Shown piece after piece: positions 16,532-24,419 of a stretch of 64,000 nt of DNA. Each line of letters begins with the position of its first letter. Positions within the stretch are counted from its first letter, which is position 1. The translations under genes were made by a program, and so were the position numbers. Under the pieces are notes generated by a model that was not told where the DNA came from, searched no databases, and was given only the letters and a program-made list of their open reading frames with translations. The DNA is from a bacterium (GTDB lineage Bacteria > Hydrothermota > UBA3073 > JACQXS01 > JAQTXJ01), in NCBI GenBank assembly GCA_028716385.1, contig JAQUPX010000001.1, positions 594,775 through 658,774 of the forward strand, in the 5' to 3' direction.

Positions 16532-16559
16532 ACTTTATGCCAAACAACACACTTGTCAA
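16532..16559 (-). promoter_or_regulatory. Probable promoter of the mlaE-mlaF-mlaD operon
   Basis: Minus-strand TTGACA (16554-16559), 16-base spacer, TAAAGT (16532-16537). Transcription would start around 16524, between or within the two palindromes. Confidence 0.45.
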
Positions 16560-16561
16560 TT

Positions 16562-17923
16562 TTATTCTTCTAAAGATGCTTCCTCTATTGGCATCATTTT
16601 GGCGTTTGCAAGATTTTCAAATCGCGCATAATCTTTGATAAACGCTAATTCAAATTTTCCGATAGGGCCATTTCTTTGTTTTGCGACAATAACTTCTGCC
16701 TTGCCTTCATTTTCATCCGTCTTATGATAATGTTCTTCTCTATAAATAAATGCGACAAGGTCCGCGTCCTGTTCAATTGCTCCTGATTCTCTTAAGTCTG
16801 CAAGCACAGGACGATGTCCGGGTCTTTTTTCTACTTCTCTTGAAAGCTGAGATATTGCTATTATAGGGATGCCTAATTCTTTTGCAAGCCCTTTAAGAGA
16901 ACGAGAAATAGAAGAAATTTCCTGCTGCCTGTTTTCAGCGTAAGGACCTGTTACAAGTTGTAGATAGTCTATTATTATTAGTTTTATATCCTGTTGGCTT
17001 TTCAATCTACGGGCTTTGGCACGAATTTCAAGGATTGGTATTCCGGGAGTATCATCAATGAATATGGGAGCTTCGGATAATGAACCTGCGGCACGGGTTA
17101 GTTTTGGCCAGTCGCTCTTTTTAAGAAATCCCCCTCTCATTTTTTGGGCGCTTACTCTTGCTTGAGAGCACAACATTCTCATAACCAATTGTTCCTTTGT
17201 CATTTCCAGACTAAATATTCCTACGGCGGTGTTTTCGTTTATGCCTAAATGTTCTGCTATGTTCAAACAGAAAGAGGTTTTTCCCATAGAAGGTCTACCC
17301 GCTATAATTACCAGGTCTGCTATTTGAAAACCGGCTGTTAGTTTATCCAACTCTACAAATGCGGTAGGAATTCCCGTTATATATTGTTGTTTTTCTGCCA
17401 GGGCTTCTATTAATTCAAAAGTTCGGGTCAGAATGGGTTTTATATGAGTGACTCCTTTTTCTATTCGTTTTTCTCGTAATGCAAACATACTTTGTTCTGC
17501 AAGGTCTAACAATTCATCTACTTCGGCAGATTGTTGGTACCCCGATTGAATGACCGTATTACAGACTCTTATCATATCTCTTAGGGTTGCCATATCTTTG
17601 ACTATTTTAGCATAATGAGATACATTGGCTGTGGTTACAATGCTGTCGAGAAGGTCGGTAAGGAAGACTTCGCCCCCAATAGTTTCAAGCAAATTACGAA
17701 TTTTTAGTTCGTTTGATAAAGTTACGAGGTCAACAGGAATATTACTATCATAAAGTTTTATAATAGCCGAAAAAATTTGTCGGTGAGCATCAAGATAAAA
17801 AGAATGTTCGTTTACGGATTCTATTATTTTAGATATTGCATCTCTTTCTAATATCATTGCTCCCAACACAGCTCTTTCAGCTTCTATTGATTGGGGCTCT
17901 TGAAAAGATTTATTGCTCGCCAT
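16562..17923 (-). CDS. dnaB: Replicative DNA helicase
   Basis: 453 residues, full length. N-terminal helical domain (about 8-150) with PQSIEAERAVLGAMI, linker, then RecA-type ATPase with Walker A GRPSMGKTSF at 209-218, Walker B in IKLIIIDYLQLV, and the QISSISRSLKGLAKELGIPIIAISQLSREVEKR block. DnaB unwinds DNA ahead of the replisome. No intein or insertion. Start overlaps the end of the uracil-DNA glycosylase gene by 14 bases. Confidence 0.97.
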   Translation of the reverse strand: MASNKSFQEPQSIEAERAVLGAMILERDAISKIIESVNEHSFYLDAHRQIFSAIIKLYDSNIPVDLVTLSNELKIRNLLETIGGEVFLTDLLDSIVTTANVSHYAKIVKDMATLRDMIRVCNTVIQSGYQQSAEVDELLDLAEQSMFALREKRIEKGVTHIKPILTRTFELIEALAEKQQYITGIPTAFVELDKLTAGFQIADLVIIAGRPSMGKTSFCLNIAEHLGINENTAVGIFSLEMTKEQLVMRMLCSQARVSAQKMRGGFLKKSDWPKLTRAAGSLSEAPIFIDDTPGIPILEIRAKARRLKSQQDIKLIIIDYLQLVTGPYAENRQQEISSISRSLKGLAKELGIPIIAISQLSREVEKRPGHRPVLADLRESGAIEQDADLVAFIYREEHYHKTDENEGKAEVIVAKQRNGPIGKFELAFIKDYARFENLANAKMMPIEEASLEE

Positions 17924-18710
17924 ATAATTTCTTTAATGTTTGAAAATCTTTTTCTGTGTCAACTCTCCATGCCGGGTGATAAAGTAAAGCCGCGGGATGG
18001 AAAATAGGCACGACTTTTACGCCTTTATAATCGTATATGTTTCCTCTAATCTTATTGAATGGAATTTCCAGTTCAAGTAAAAAATGAGTAGAGTGTCTCC
18101 CGAGAGAACATATTATTTTAGGTTTTATGATTTCAATTTGTTTGTCGAGCCAGTGATGGCAAGCTGCAATTTCGTTTGGTAGAGGGTCTCTGTTTGCGGG
18201 CGGGCGACATTTTATAATGTTTGCAATGTATACGTTTTCTCTTTTTAATCCGATAGCTGCTAATAAGCCTGTAAGTACTTTTCCGGCACTTCCCACGAAT
18301 GGTCTTCCTGTAGAATCTTCTTCTGCGCCGGGGGCTTCACCGATAAACATAAGTCTGGATTTTGAGTCGCCCTCGCCGAATACGATATTGTTTCTTCCTT
18401 TGTGAAGTTCGCAATCTTTACATTCCATTACTGATTTTGAACACTCCGCAAGTTCCGGATTGGATTGTAACTCAAGCTTCTTGCTTGAGGCAAGTGTAGG
18501 AGTAGATGTAGGGATAGAGACAGAATTTGTGTCAGGTTTGGCAGAAGAAATATTTGTAGGGCGCTTTGAGTCTGTTGGAGATATCGATTCGTTTTTCATA
18601 ATTTTAAGCACGTTCGCTGCAATTTTCGAGTCAAGTTCGATTGTAGTTTTGCCAAGCAGTCTTTCATTCATAAGCCACTCATAAATAACGTTTTTTAAAT
18701 CCGAACCCAT
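17910..18710 (-). CDS. Family 4 uracil-DNA glycosylase (Fe-S)
   Basis: 266 residues. Removes uracil from DNA as the first step of base-excision repair. Four Cys that bind a 4Fe-4S cluster are visible: C97 and C100 (CKDC), C168 (IKCRPP) and C201 (IICSLG). The active-site motif is GEAPGAEED (124-132) and the DNA-binding loop HPAALLYHP starts at 238. About 85 N-terminal residues form an additional region: a helical tip and then a Ser/Thr/Pro-rich linker, reminiscent of family 4 enzymes fused to a polymerase-like N-terminal extension. Cotranscribed with dnaB. Confidence 0.93.
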   Translation of the reverse strand: MGSDLKNVIYEWLMNERLLGKTTIELDSKIAANVLKIMKNESISPTDSKRPTNISSAKPDTNSVSIPTSTPTLASSKKLELQSNPELAECSKSVMECKDCELHKGRNNIVFGEGDSKSRLMFIGEAPGAEEDSTGRPFVGSAGKVLTGLLAAIGLKRENVYIANIIKCRPPANRDPLPNEIAACHHWLDKQIEIIKPKIICSLGRHSTHFLLELEIPFNKIRGNIYDYKGVKVVPIFHPAALLYHPAWRVDTEKDFQTLKKLYGEQ

Positions 18711-18997
18711 TTTGTTAGAAGCCCTTCAGTCTGTTATAGAGCTTCTCTATTCCTTTGTCGGAAATGGGGTAAATGTTACGTTAATAGATTGCTTGTGTCA
18801 AGACAAAAAAGAACAAATAGTAACCACGAGATTGAATATGATTGACACGTATAACAGAAAGAGATTTTATCCGCGAATCCCACAAAAAATTTGGGACTAT
18901 AATAGTAAAAACAATTGCAAAAGAGCGTGCAAGAAAAACGAGATACGAAAAATTTCGAGGAAATAAAATCGGGTGGGATAGGTTAGATGAGAAAGTT
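18711..18997. other. Intergenic region between udg and a methyltransferase gene
   Basis: Holds a minus-strand promoter for udg-dnaB. No convincing gene is seen on either strand; short open frames here lack ribosome sites or recognisable protein character. Confidence 0.5.
18773..18801 (-). promoter_or_regulatory. Promoter of udg-dnaB
   Basis: Minus-strand TTGACA (18796-18801), exact 17-base spacer, TAACAT (18773-18778), giving a leader of about 55 bases before the udg ATG. Confidence 0.55.
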
Positions 18998-19729
18998 TTA
19001 TTTACTTTTTTTAATTATGGCGATGTATGTGGGGTTGCCTGAGTCTATATATCGCTTGATTTCCCAACCTGTGCCGTTGAGTATCTGTTCCATTTCTTTT
19101 TTTGATACTAATAAATACTCAAACCAGTTTCCAATATAATTTCTAAACCTGATTCTTATTTTTACCTGTCCTGCCATTCTTCCCCTTTTTATGTTATGCT
19201 TGTGGTAAGCTAAATGTACCGGGTCGTCTATCTTGTGTGGGTCTCTGCTTTCTGCTATGATTAAAGCATCAGGAGAAGTAATTTCGCATAACGTTTTTAA
19301 TAATTGTTTAGCTTTCTTAAAGTTTCCAAACAGCCCAAAATTGTTTCCAAACATAATAATTGTATCAAAAGAATACTGTTTAAATTTACTGATTTTCTCT
19401 ATCGGCATTTCAATGGCTTTTTTTAATCCCCTTTTTTTGCAAACCGTAATAGCAAGAGGAGAGTTGTCGATACCGGTAACGTCAAACCCCTTTTGCTGAA
19501 GATACAATCCGACTCTTCCTGCACCGCAACCTATATCTAAAACTTTCCCCTTTGCAAATTTTATCGCTTGTTTTTCCCATCCCGTCCAGTCCTTGAATTC
19601 TGCAAAATATTCTTTAGCTCCACCGGACAATCCTATATAATCATCATCCCTTTCTACAATCTCAAAAGCCTCTTTCTTGTTGAAATATGTCCAAATCGCC
19701 TGACCAAAACCATCTTTATCTTTTTTCAT
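18998..19729 (-). CDS. Class I SAM-dependent methyltransferase
   Basis: 243 residues. SAM-binding motif I is KGKVLDIGCGAGRVGLYL (about 60-77), followed by the acidic residue of motif II in DVTGIDNSPLA, and FDTIIMFGNNFGLFG as motif post-II. The substrate is not evident; the closest general type is the UbiE/MenG-like methyltransferase_11/25 fold. It begins 11 bases after a family 9 glycosyltransferase gene ends and is probably cotranscribed with it and glyS. Methylation of an envelope glycan is one possibility, but that is a guess from position only. Confidence 0.85.
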   Translation of the reverse strand: MKKDKDGFGQAIWTYFNKKEAFEIVERDDDYIGLSGGAKEYFAEFKDWTGWEKQAIKFAKGKVLDIGCGAGRVGLYLQQKGFDVTGIDNSPLAITVCKKRGLKKAIEMPIEKISKFKQYSFDTIIMFGNNFGLFGNFKKAKQLLKTLCEITSPDALIIAESRDPHKIDDPVHLAYHKHNIKRGRMAGQVKIRIRFRNYIGNWFEYLLVSKKEMEQILNGTGWEIKRYIDSGNPTYIAIIKKSK

Positions 19730-19740
19730 AAATTTCGACC

Positions 19741-20829
19741 TTACAAAATTACCTTATCTGAAGCAGTTAGAACTTCATCTACGGTTATGGATTTAATACA
19801 CCTGAAGTCTTTTAGTTTGCAGGTTAATGGTTTTTGAGAATAATAAAAACAAGGGCTGCAGGGAAGTTCTTTCCTGACAATGATGTATTTAGTTTTATAA
19901 GGATATACCCATTTAGGGTTGGTGGGCCCAAATATAGAAACACATTGAACATTTAAACTCGCGGCAATGTGCATCAATGCAGAATCAGAACTTATAAAAA
20001 GAGAACATTTTTCAATAAGGGCGGAAGTTTCCCGCATAGTAGTGCCATTTACGAGAAAAGCATTTTCTCCTATCATTTTTTGAATATCTTCTTTCAGGTC
20101 TTTTTCAGCGTTGCTGCCGAACAACAAGACTGTAGCATTATATTTTTCTACCAGCTTTTTGCCAAGTTCTCCGAACTTTTCTTTGTCCCAACGCCGCTGA
20201 ATTTGATTTTTAAAAGGAGCTGTGCCTGCGTGGATGCCTATCAGTGTTTTGTATTTAAGGTTTCTTTCCCGGAGCCAGTTGTCGGCAAATTGCTTATCTT
20301 TATCCGTAAAATATATTTTAGGTTTTCCCCATAAAGATTGTCCATTTTCTGTTAGAATGGATTCATCCTCTTTTATTTCTGTTGATAAATTGGCAAGAGA
20401 AACAAGCCGTATGTTTTCTTCAATATCGTGTTTTTCGTCATCTTCCATTATTGTTTTATTATTCAGGAATCCTAAATTTTTTGTTGTGAACTTATTGTAT
20501 TTATGCGCTATTCGTATTTTTGCACCGATGATAAAGTTTATTAAGTTATACTCTATACGGTTTGCAGGGTAAGAAAGGATGCTTATGTCAATTTTTTGCT
20601 TTCTTAAATTCAATAGAAAAGCAAGGGATTGGAAGATGGGTTTATTAATGAAGTCCCATAATATTACTTCGTTCAGATAAGGATTTTCTTCGAGTATTTC
20701 TTGCGAACCTTTGAACATAACCATAACGGTTATATGAGAATTAAGATATTTTTTTCTAAGGAGTTTTATCATTGGCCCAGCCATAAGAGTATTCCCTATG
20801 CCTGCCAGACTAATTACCAATATTTTCAT
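19741..20829 (-). CDS. Family 9 glycosyltransferase (heptosyltransferase-like)
   Basis: 362 residues of GT-B fold. Starts with the family's KILVISLAGIGNTLMAGPMIKLLRKKY; the C-terminal nucleotide-sugar side has IGIHAGTAPFKNQIQRRWDKEKFGEL, VLLFGSNAEKD and the hallmark CSLFISSDSALMHIAASLNVQCVSIFGPTNP. Such enzymes add heptose or similar sugars to the LPS core or other envelope glycans. A Cys-rich patch near the end (LPCSPCFYYSQKPLTCKLKDFRC) is shared by many GT9 proteins. The ATG overlaps the glyS stop (ATGA). Confidence 0.9.
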   Translation of the reverse strand: MKILVISLAGIGNTLMAGPMIKLLRKKYLNSHITVMVMFKGSQEILEENPYLNEVILWDFINKPIFQSLAFLLNLRKQKIDISILSYPANRIEYNLINFIIGAKIRIAHKYNKFTTKNLGFLNNKTIMEDDEKHDIEENIRLVSLANLSTEIKEDESILTENGQSLWGKPKIYFTDKDKQFADNWLRERNLKYKTLIGIHAGTAPFKNQIQRRWDKEKFGELGKKLVEKYNATVLLFGSNAEKDLKEDIQKMIGENAFLVNGTTMRETSALIEKCSLFISSDSALMHIAASLNVQCVSIFGPTNPKWVYPYKTKYIIVRKELPCSPCFYYSQKPLTCKLKDFRCIKSITVDEVLTASDKVIL

Positions 20830-22949
20830 TCTGCGATTTGGGAAAAATCGGCTATTTTTTCAAAAGATGAATTTACTAAGTTAATGAGCGCAAGCCTGTT
20901 ATTGCGTAAGTTAATGTCTTCTGCCATAATGAGGATTTTATCAAAGAAGTTATTTATTAGAGGGGCTAAACCAAGCAGCCAGTTCAAAGCATTCACGTAA
21001 TCCCTGTTTTCAACATATTTGTCAAATAGCTGCTTCTTTTCAATTGCTTTGAATAATTCTTTTTCTTCGGGTTCTTGTAATACGGTTTCTTTAATTTCAT
21101 TCTGAAGTTTAAACTCCGGGCTTTTAAGTATATTGCGTATTCTTTTTGCCATCATAACTAAAGTGATGAATTCTTTTTTCTCTTTTAACTCATCCAGAGC
21201 CGTTACTCTTGCGAACAAATCAACTAAATTATCATTCCGGGCATCAACTATTGCATCTATTATATCATATCGTATGTTTTTATCTTCCAGATATTTTTTT
21301 AACCTTTGAATAAAGAATTCAAATATTTTTTCCGGCTCCACATTAAATTTTAATCCTTGTTTTTCTTTATACAGGTCTAACGTTTTTAAGATTAGTTCTT
21401 TTAATGGGAAATATGTCCCCGCACTATTTTCAATTAGAATATTTACAAATTCATTCCCTGCTCTTCTCACGCCTAATGGGTCAGATGAACCCGTCGGAAT
21501 TTTATTAAGAATAAATGCTCCGGATATTATATCAAGCTTATCTGCAACTGTTAACACCAAACCTTCCGGGCATTTTTTAATATCATAAGTGTCGGGGGAA
21601 ACTCTGCAAACCAACGCATTAACTATCTTCGCGTCTTTCCCTTGTTTTGCGGCTAATATAGCTCCGTATAAACCTTCCAGAGATGTGAATTCTTTGCCGT
21701 CTTTTATCATATTTGTTGTCAAATCTGCGATGCAAAGGTTCGAGGATTCTTTTAATAAATTAAGGTCTATAGTGCTATTTATAGGAACAATATATTTTTC
21801 TGCTATGTATTTGGAAAGTTCGATTAGTCTTTGGGTTTTATCATAAAGAGTTCCAAGCCCGGCTTGCCAAACTACAGTTTTTAGCTTTTCTATTCTATTC
21901 TCAAGGGGAATTTTTAAGTCTTCATTATAAAAGAACTCTGCATCTTCAAGTCTTCCTTTTAATATGTTTTCATTGCCTTCTTTTATTTTATCCGTATTAT
22001 TTGTATTGGCTACTAATATAAAAAAATTGCTTAAACTGCCATTTAAATCGCTAAGCGCAAAATATCTCTGGTGAACTCTCATTGCAGTCATAATGACTTC
22101 GGACGGTAATAATTCAAGATATCTTTTATCAAAATTACAAAGAATAATTTTAGGAGCTTCTACGAGATTCACAACTTCTTTCATAAGCATTTCCATTTCT
22201 TTTTTTAGTTCTTTGTAAGAAGTTGAGAGTTCTGTTAATTTTTTATTGTTATAAATTTTTTGTGTTTCCTCTAATATGTATTTTGTTCTTTTTTCAGGGG
22301 CAGGAACTATTCCCTTTTCTTCAAGCAGTTGTTCATATTTATCCGGCATATCAATAGTAATAGGAATATCTCCTCGTAGTCCTTGACTTATTCTGTCTGA
22401 TTTTACTCCGGCAAGTTCAAACTCAATTATATCTTCACCAAACAAAGCAACAAACCAGCGGATAGGACGGGCAAACTTAATGCCTGTAGGTTCCCATTTC
22501 ATAGATTTTTTGAATTTAATATTCTTTATAATATCCGGCAAAGCTGATTTCAGAATCTCTATAGTAGGTTTTCCCGTTACTGTTTTTTCACAGCAGATTA
22601 CTTCTTTTTTCCCTTTAGCTTTTGTTTTGATAGATTCAACCGGTACTCCCTGGGAATTTGCAAACCCAATGGCTGCTTGAGTCATAGTTCCATCCGGATT
22701 GAACGAAAGCTCTTTTGGCGGACCAAACACTTCAATCTTTTTGTCTTCCTGTGTGTCGGGAATATTTAATATTAGTACGGCTAATCTTCTTGGGGTATAA
22801 TATACTTTAGGTTCTTCTTTATAAGAGAGGCTGTTGGATTTGAACAGGTCGAGTATGCCTGTTTTCAGTTGATTAGTTGCATTTTCTAAACAACCGGCAG
22901 GTAGTTCTTCAACGCCTATTTCTATAAGAAAATCTTTTGCCTTATTCAT
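20826..22949 (-). CDS. glyS: Glycyl-tRNA synthetase beta subunit
   Basis: 707 residues, full length for the beta subunit of the alpha2-beta2 enzyme. Starts with the diagnostic DFLIEIGVEELPAGCL; contains KSMKWEPTGIKFARPIRWFVALFG and the HD-like and C-terminal helical anticodon-recognition regions (DPLGVRRAGNEFVNILIE). The alpha subunit (glyQ) is not adjacent. The stop is TGA in an ATGA overlap, showing that UGA terminates here. A TTGACA sits just 30 bases upstream of the ATG and no Shine-Dalgarno is visible, suggesting a leaderless or near-leaderless mRNA. Confidence 0.96.
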   Translation of the reverse strand: MNKAKDFLIEIGVEELPAGCLENATNQLKTGILDLFKSNSLSYKEEPKVYYTPRRLAVLILNIPDTQEDKKIEVFGPPKELSFNPDGTMTQAAIGFANSQGVPVESIKTKAKGKKEVICCEKTVTGKPTIEILKSALPDIIKNIKFKKSMKWEPTGIKFARPIRWFVALFGEDIIEFELAGVKSDRISQGLRGDIPITIDMPDKYEQLLEEKGIVPAPEKRTKYILEETQKIYNNKKLTELSTSYKELKKEMEMLMKEVVNLVEAPKIILCNFDKRYLELLPSEVIMTAMRVHQRYFALSDLNGSLSNFFILVANTNNTDKIKEGNENILKGRLEDAEFFYNEDLKIPLENRIEKLKTVVWQAGLGTLYDKTQRLIELSKYIAEKYIVPINSTIDLNLLKESSNLCIADLTTNMIKDGKEFTSLEGLYGAILAAKQGKDAKIVNALVCRVSPDTYDIKKCPEGLVLTVADKLDIISGAFILNKIPTGSSDPLGVRRAGNEFVNILIENSAGTYFPLKELILKTLDLYKEKQGLKFNVEPEKIFEFFIQRLKKYLEDKNIRYDIIDAIVDARNDNLVDLFARVTALDELKEKKEFITLVMMAKRIRNILKSPEFKLQNEIKETVLQEPEEKELFKAIEKKQLFDKYVENRDYVNALNWLLGLAPLINNFFDKILIMAEDINLRNNRLALINLVNSSFEKIADFSQIAE

Positions 22950-22955
22950 TCTTAC

Positions 22956-22984
22956 AAAATTAACTTAATTAAAGTTTTTGTCAA
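22956..22984 (-). promoter_or_regulatory. Possible glyS promoter (leaderless)
   Basis: Minus-strand TTGACA (22979-22984) with AATTTT at 17 bases. The predicted transcription start falls on or next to the ATG at 22949. The -10 is poor. Confidence 0.35.
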
Positions 22985-23035
22985 GAGCAAAGAACTTCGC
23001 CTAAATGGCGAGGCATTAAAAGATAACAAGAACAT

Positions 23036-23062
23036 TGGATTCCTGCTTTCGCAGGAATGACA
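23036..23062. repeat. REP-like hairpin, GATTCCyGCTTTC family
   Basis: GATTCCTGCTTTCGCAGGAA followed by TGACA folds into a short perfect hairpin. A related copy, GATTCCCGCTTTCTCGGGAA followed by TGACG, lies at 42613-42638 in the other orientation, with a matching base change in both arms of the stem. Confidence 0.55.
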
Positions 23063-23184
23063 AACTGAGGAAAAAGAATAGAAGAAAGACACAAGACTTC
23101 CACTCCCAGTAAAAATGGCCTTGATAAATCAAGTCCCGACAAACCATAAAATCATTTAAAAACTAAGATGGTTTTTAAAAATAA

Positions 23185-23212
23185 GAACAGGGGCGAAAAT
23201 CGCCCCCTGTTC
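23185..23212 (-). terminator. Rho-independent terminator after the 23230-24108 gene
   Basis: On the minus strand GAACAGGGGGCG and CGCCCCTGTTC form an 11-pair stem with a short loop, followed by CTTATTTTT. It lies 18 bases past the stop codon. Confidence 0.75.
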
Positions 23213-23229
23213 CTTAATAAATTATATCC

Positions 23230-24108
23230 TTATTTAACAAGAACAATCTTCTTTGTTGCTTTATAATTTCCTGCTTCTACATTACAGAAATAGACGCCTG
23301 TCTCGAGAGATTCTGTGCTGATTGTTTTGTTGTAGGTGCCGGTGTTTAAGGTTCTGTTTTCAAGTGTTTGAACTAATCTTCCGGTTAAGTCAAAAAGATT
23401 AATCTTAACATTCATTGCATTTGGAACGGAATATGAAACGGAGAAATCTGTCTTTATTGGATTATTAGAATAGGATATAGCAAAGTCATTTTTAACAGGT
23501 TTATTTTCTTCTATTGCCGTATAATTTCTCAGTATTGCTCGTATGTTCCAATTTTTATTAAGACCTGCAGCTGAAATCGTCTTCCATGAAGCTTGTTGAT
23601 CAAGGGAAACATACTCTCTATCTGCAACCATAGGTCCCGCATCATCTCCAATGCGACCTCTGGCAGATAATACTGCCCAAAAATCTACATCCGCATCACA
23701 GAATATCGGTGATGGGAGGTCTATTCTATTCCATGTGCTGTCGCCACTTGCATCATAAGGTTTTGTCATTATTTGTGTGCCTGGAGATGCTGTTGTTCCA
23801 TTTCCGTATAAGTAAAAAGTCCCAGTATAAGAAGAAGGAGGATTCCTATGGCAAAAAATAACTGCGATTAAAGTTTCTCCAACCATAGGAGTAAATCTTA
23901 CTCCCGCACAGATAACTCCAAATGTGTCCTCTTGTGAATCATATAATCCAACTCCTGAAACATTTACGCCATCGTAGTATAAAGTATCTTCGCCTGATTT
24001 TGCTGTTATTGTTTGTACAACATTTTCTCTTGTTGAATTGCGAACAGTAGCATTATATCCAACGGGCATTAAAAAATTTCCCATAAAAATAAAAATAAAA
24101 ACATTCAT
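23230..24108 (-). CDS. Secreted T9SS-sorted protein, GVRFTP family without UGA
   Basis: 292 residues. The start at 24108 is set by AAAGGAGG just upstream. A short hydrophobic N-terminus (about 1-20) could act as a weak signal peptide. The middle has a YYDG ... GVICAGVRFTP region (about 45-75) and a beta-rich domain with FYLYGNGTTASPGTQ, homologous in pattern to the two UGA-containing genes at 43767-45534. The C-terminal 80 residues are a T9SS type A sorting domain (SYSVPNAMNVKINLFDLTGRLV ... GVYFCNVEAGNYKATKKIVLVK). This paralog has Cys but no UGA. Binding or enzymatic role unknown. Confidence 0.75.
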   Translation of the reverse strand: MNVFIFIFMGNFLMPVGYNATVRNSTRENVVQTITAKSGEDTLYYDGVNVSGVGLYDSQEDTFGVICAGVRFTPMVGETLIAVIFCHRNPPSSYTGTFYLYGNGTTASPGTQIMTKPYDASGDSTWNRIDLPSPIFCDADVDFWAVLSARGRIGDDAGPMVADREYVSLDQQASWKTISAAGLNKNWNIRAILRNYTAIEENKPVKNDFAISYSNNPIKTDFSVSYSVPNAMNVKINLFDLTGRLVQTLENRTLNTGTYNKTISTESLETGVYFCNVEAGNYKATKKIVLVK

Positions 24109-24118
24109 TTTTCCTCCT

Positions 24119-24178
24119 TTATTTTAAAATAGTATCAAATAAAAATTTATAAATTTCGCTTTTTCTTTTTTTTATCAT
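24119..24178 (-). CDS. Possible 19-residue leader peptide
   Basis: A tiny frame, MIKKRKSEIYKFLFDTILK, with a good AGGAGG seven bases before its ATG. Its stop codon TAA overlaps the AAAGGAGG site of the next gene, so its translation could affect initiation there. No homology is recognised and it may be fortuitous. Confidence 0.3.
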   Translation of the reverse strand: MIKKRKSEIYKFLFDTILK

Positions 24179-24419
24179 AGGCATTCCTCCTAAAGTCTAT
24201 AATATCATAAATAAGTATAGAAATAAGTATAGACTTAACGTATGTTTGTCAACATTTTTTGTTTTGAAAACATTTTTTGCTTATGCAAGTGAATTCGGCG
24301 CTGTATTTTATTCCCAATATTTATGAAATTTCTATTGACAAAAATACAATATGATATCAAAAATATATTATAGTATGTTAGTGTAAAGAATTTAATTGTT
24401 ACTAAGCAGGAGGGGAAAA

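Noticed and set aside
18712..19042. Short plus-strand open frames upstream of the methyltransferase end
   Set aside because: No ribosome site, odd composition, and the stretch contains a good promoter for the opposite strand.
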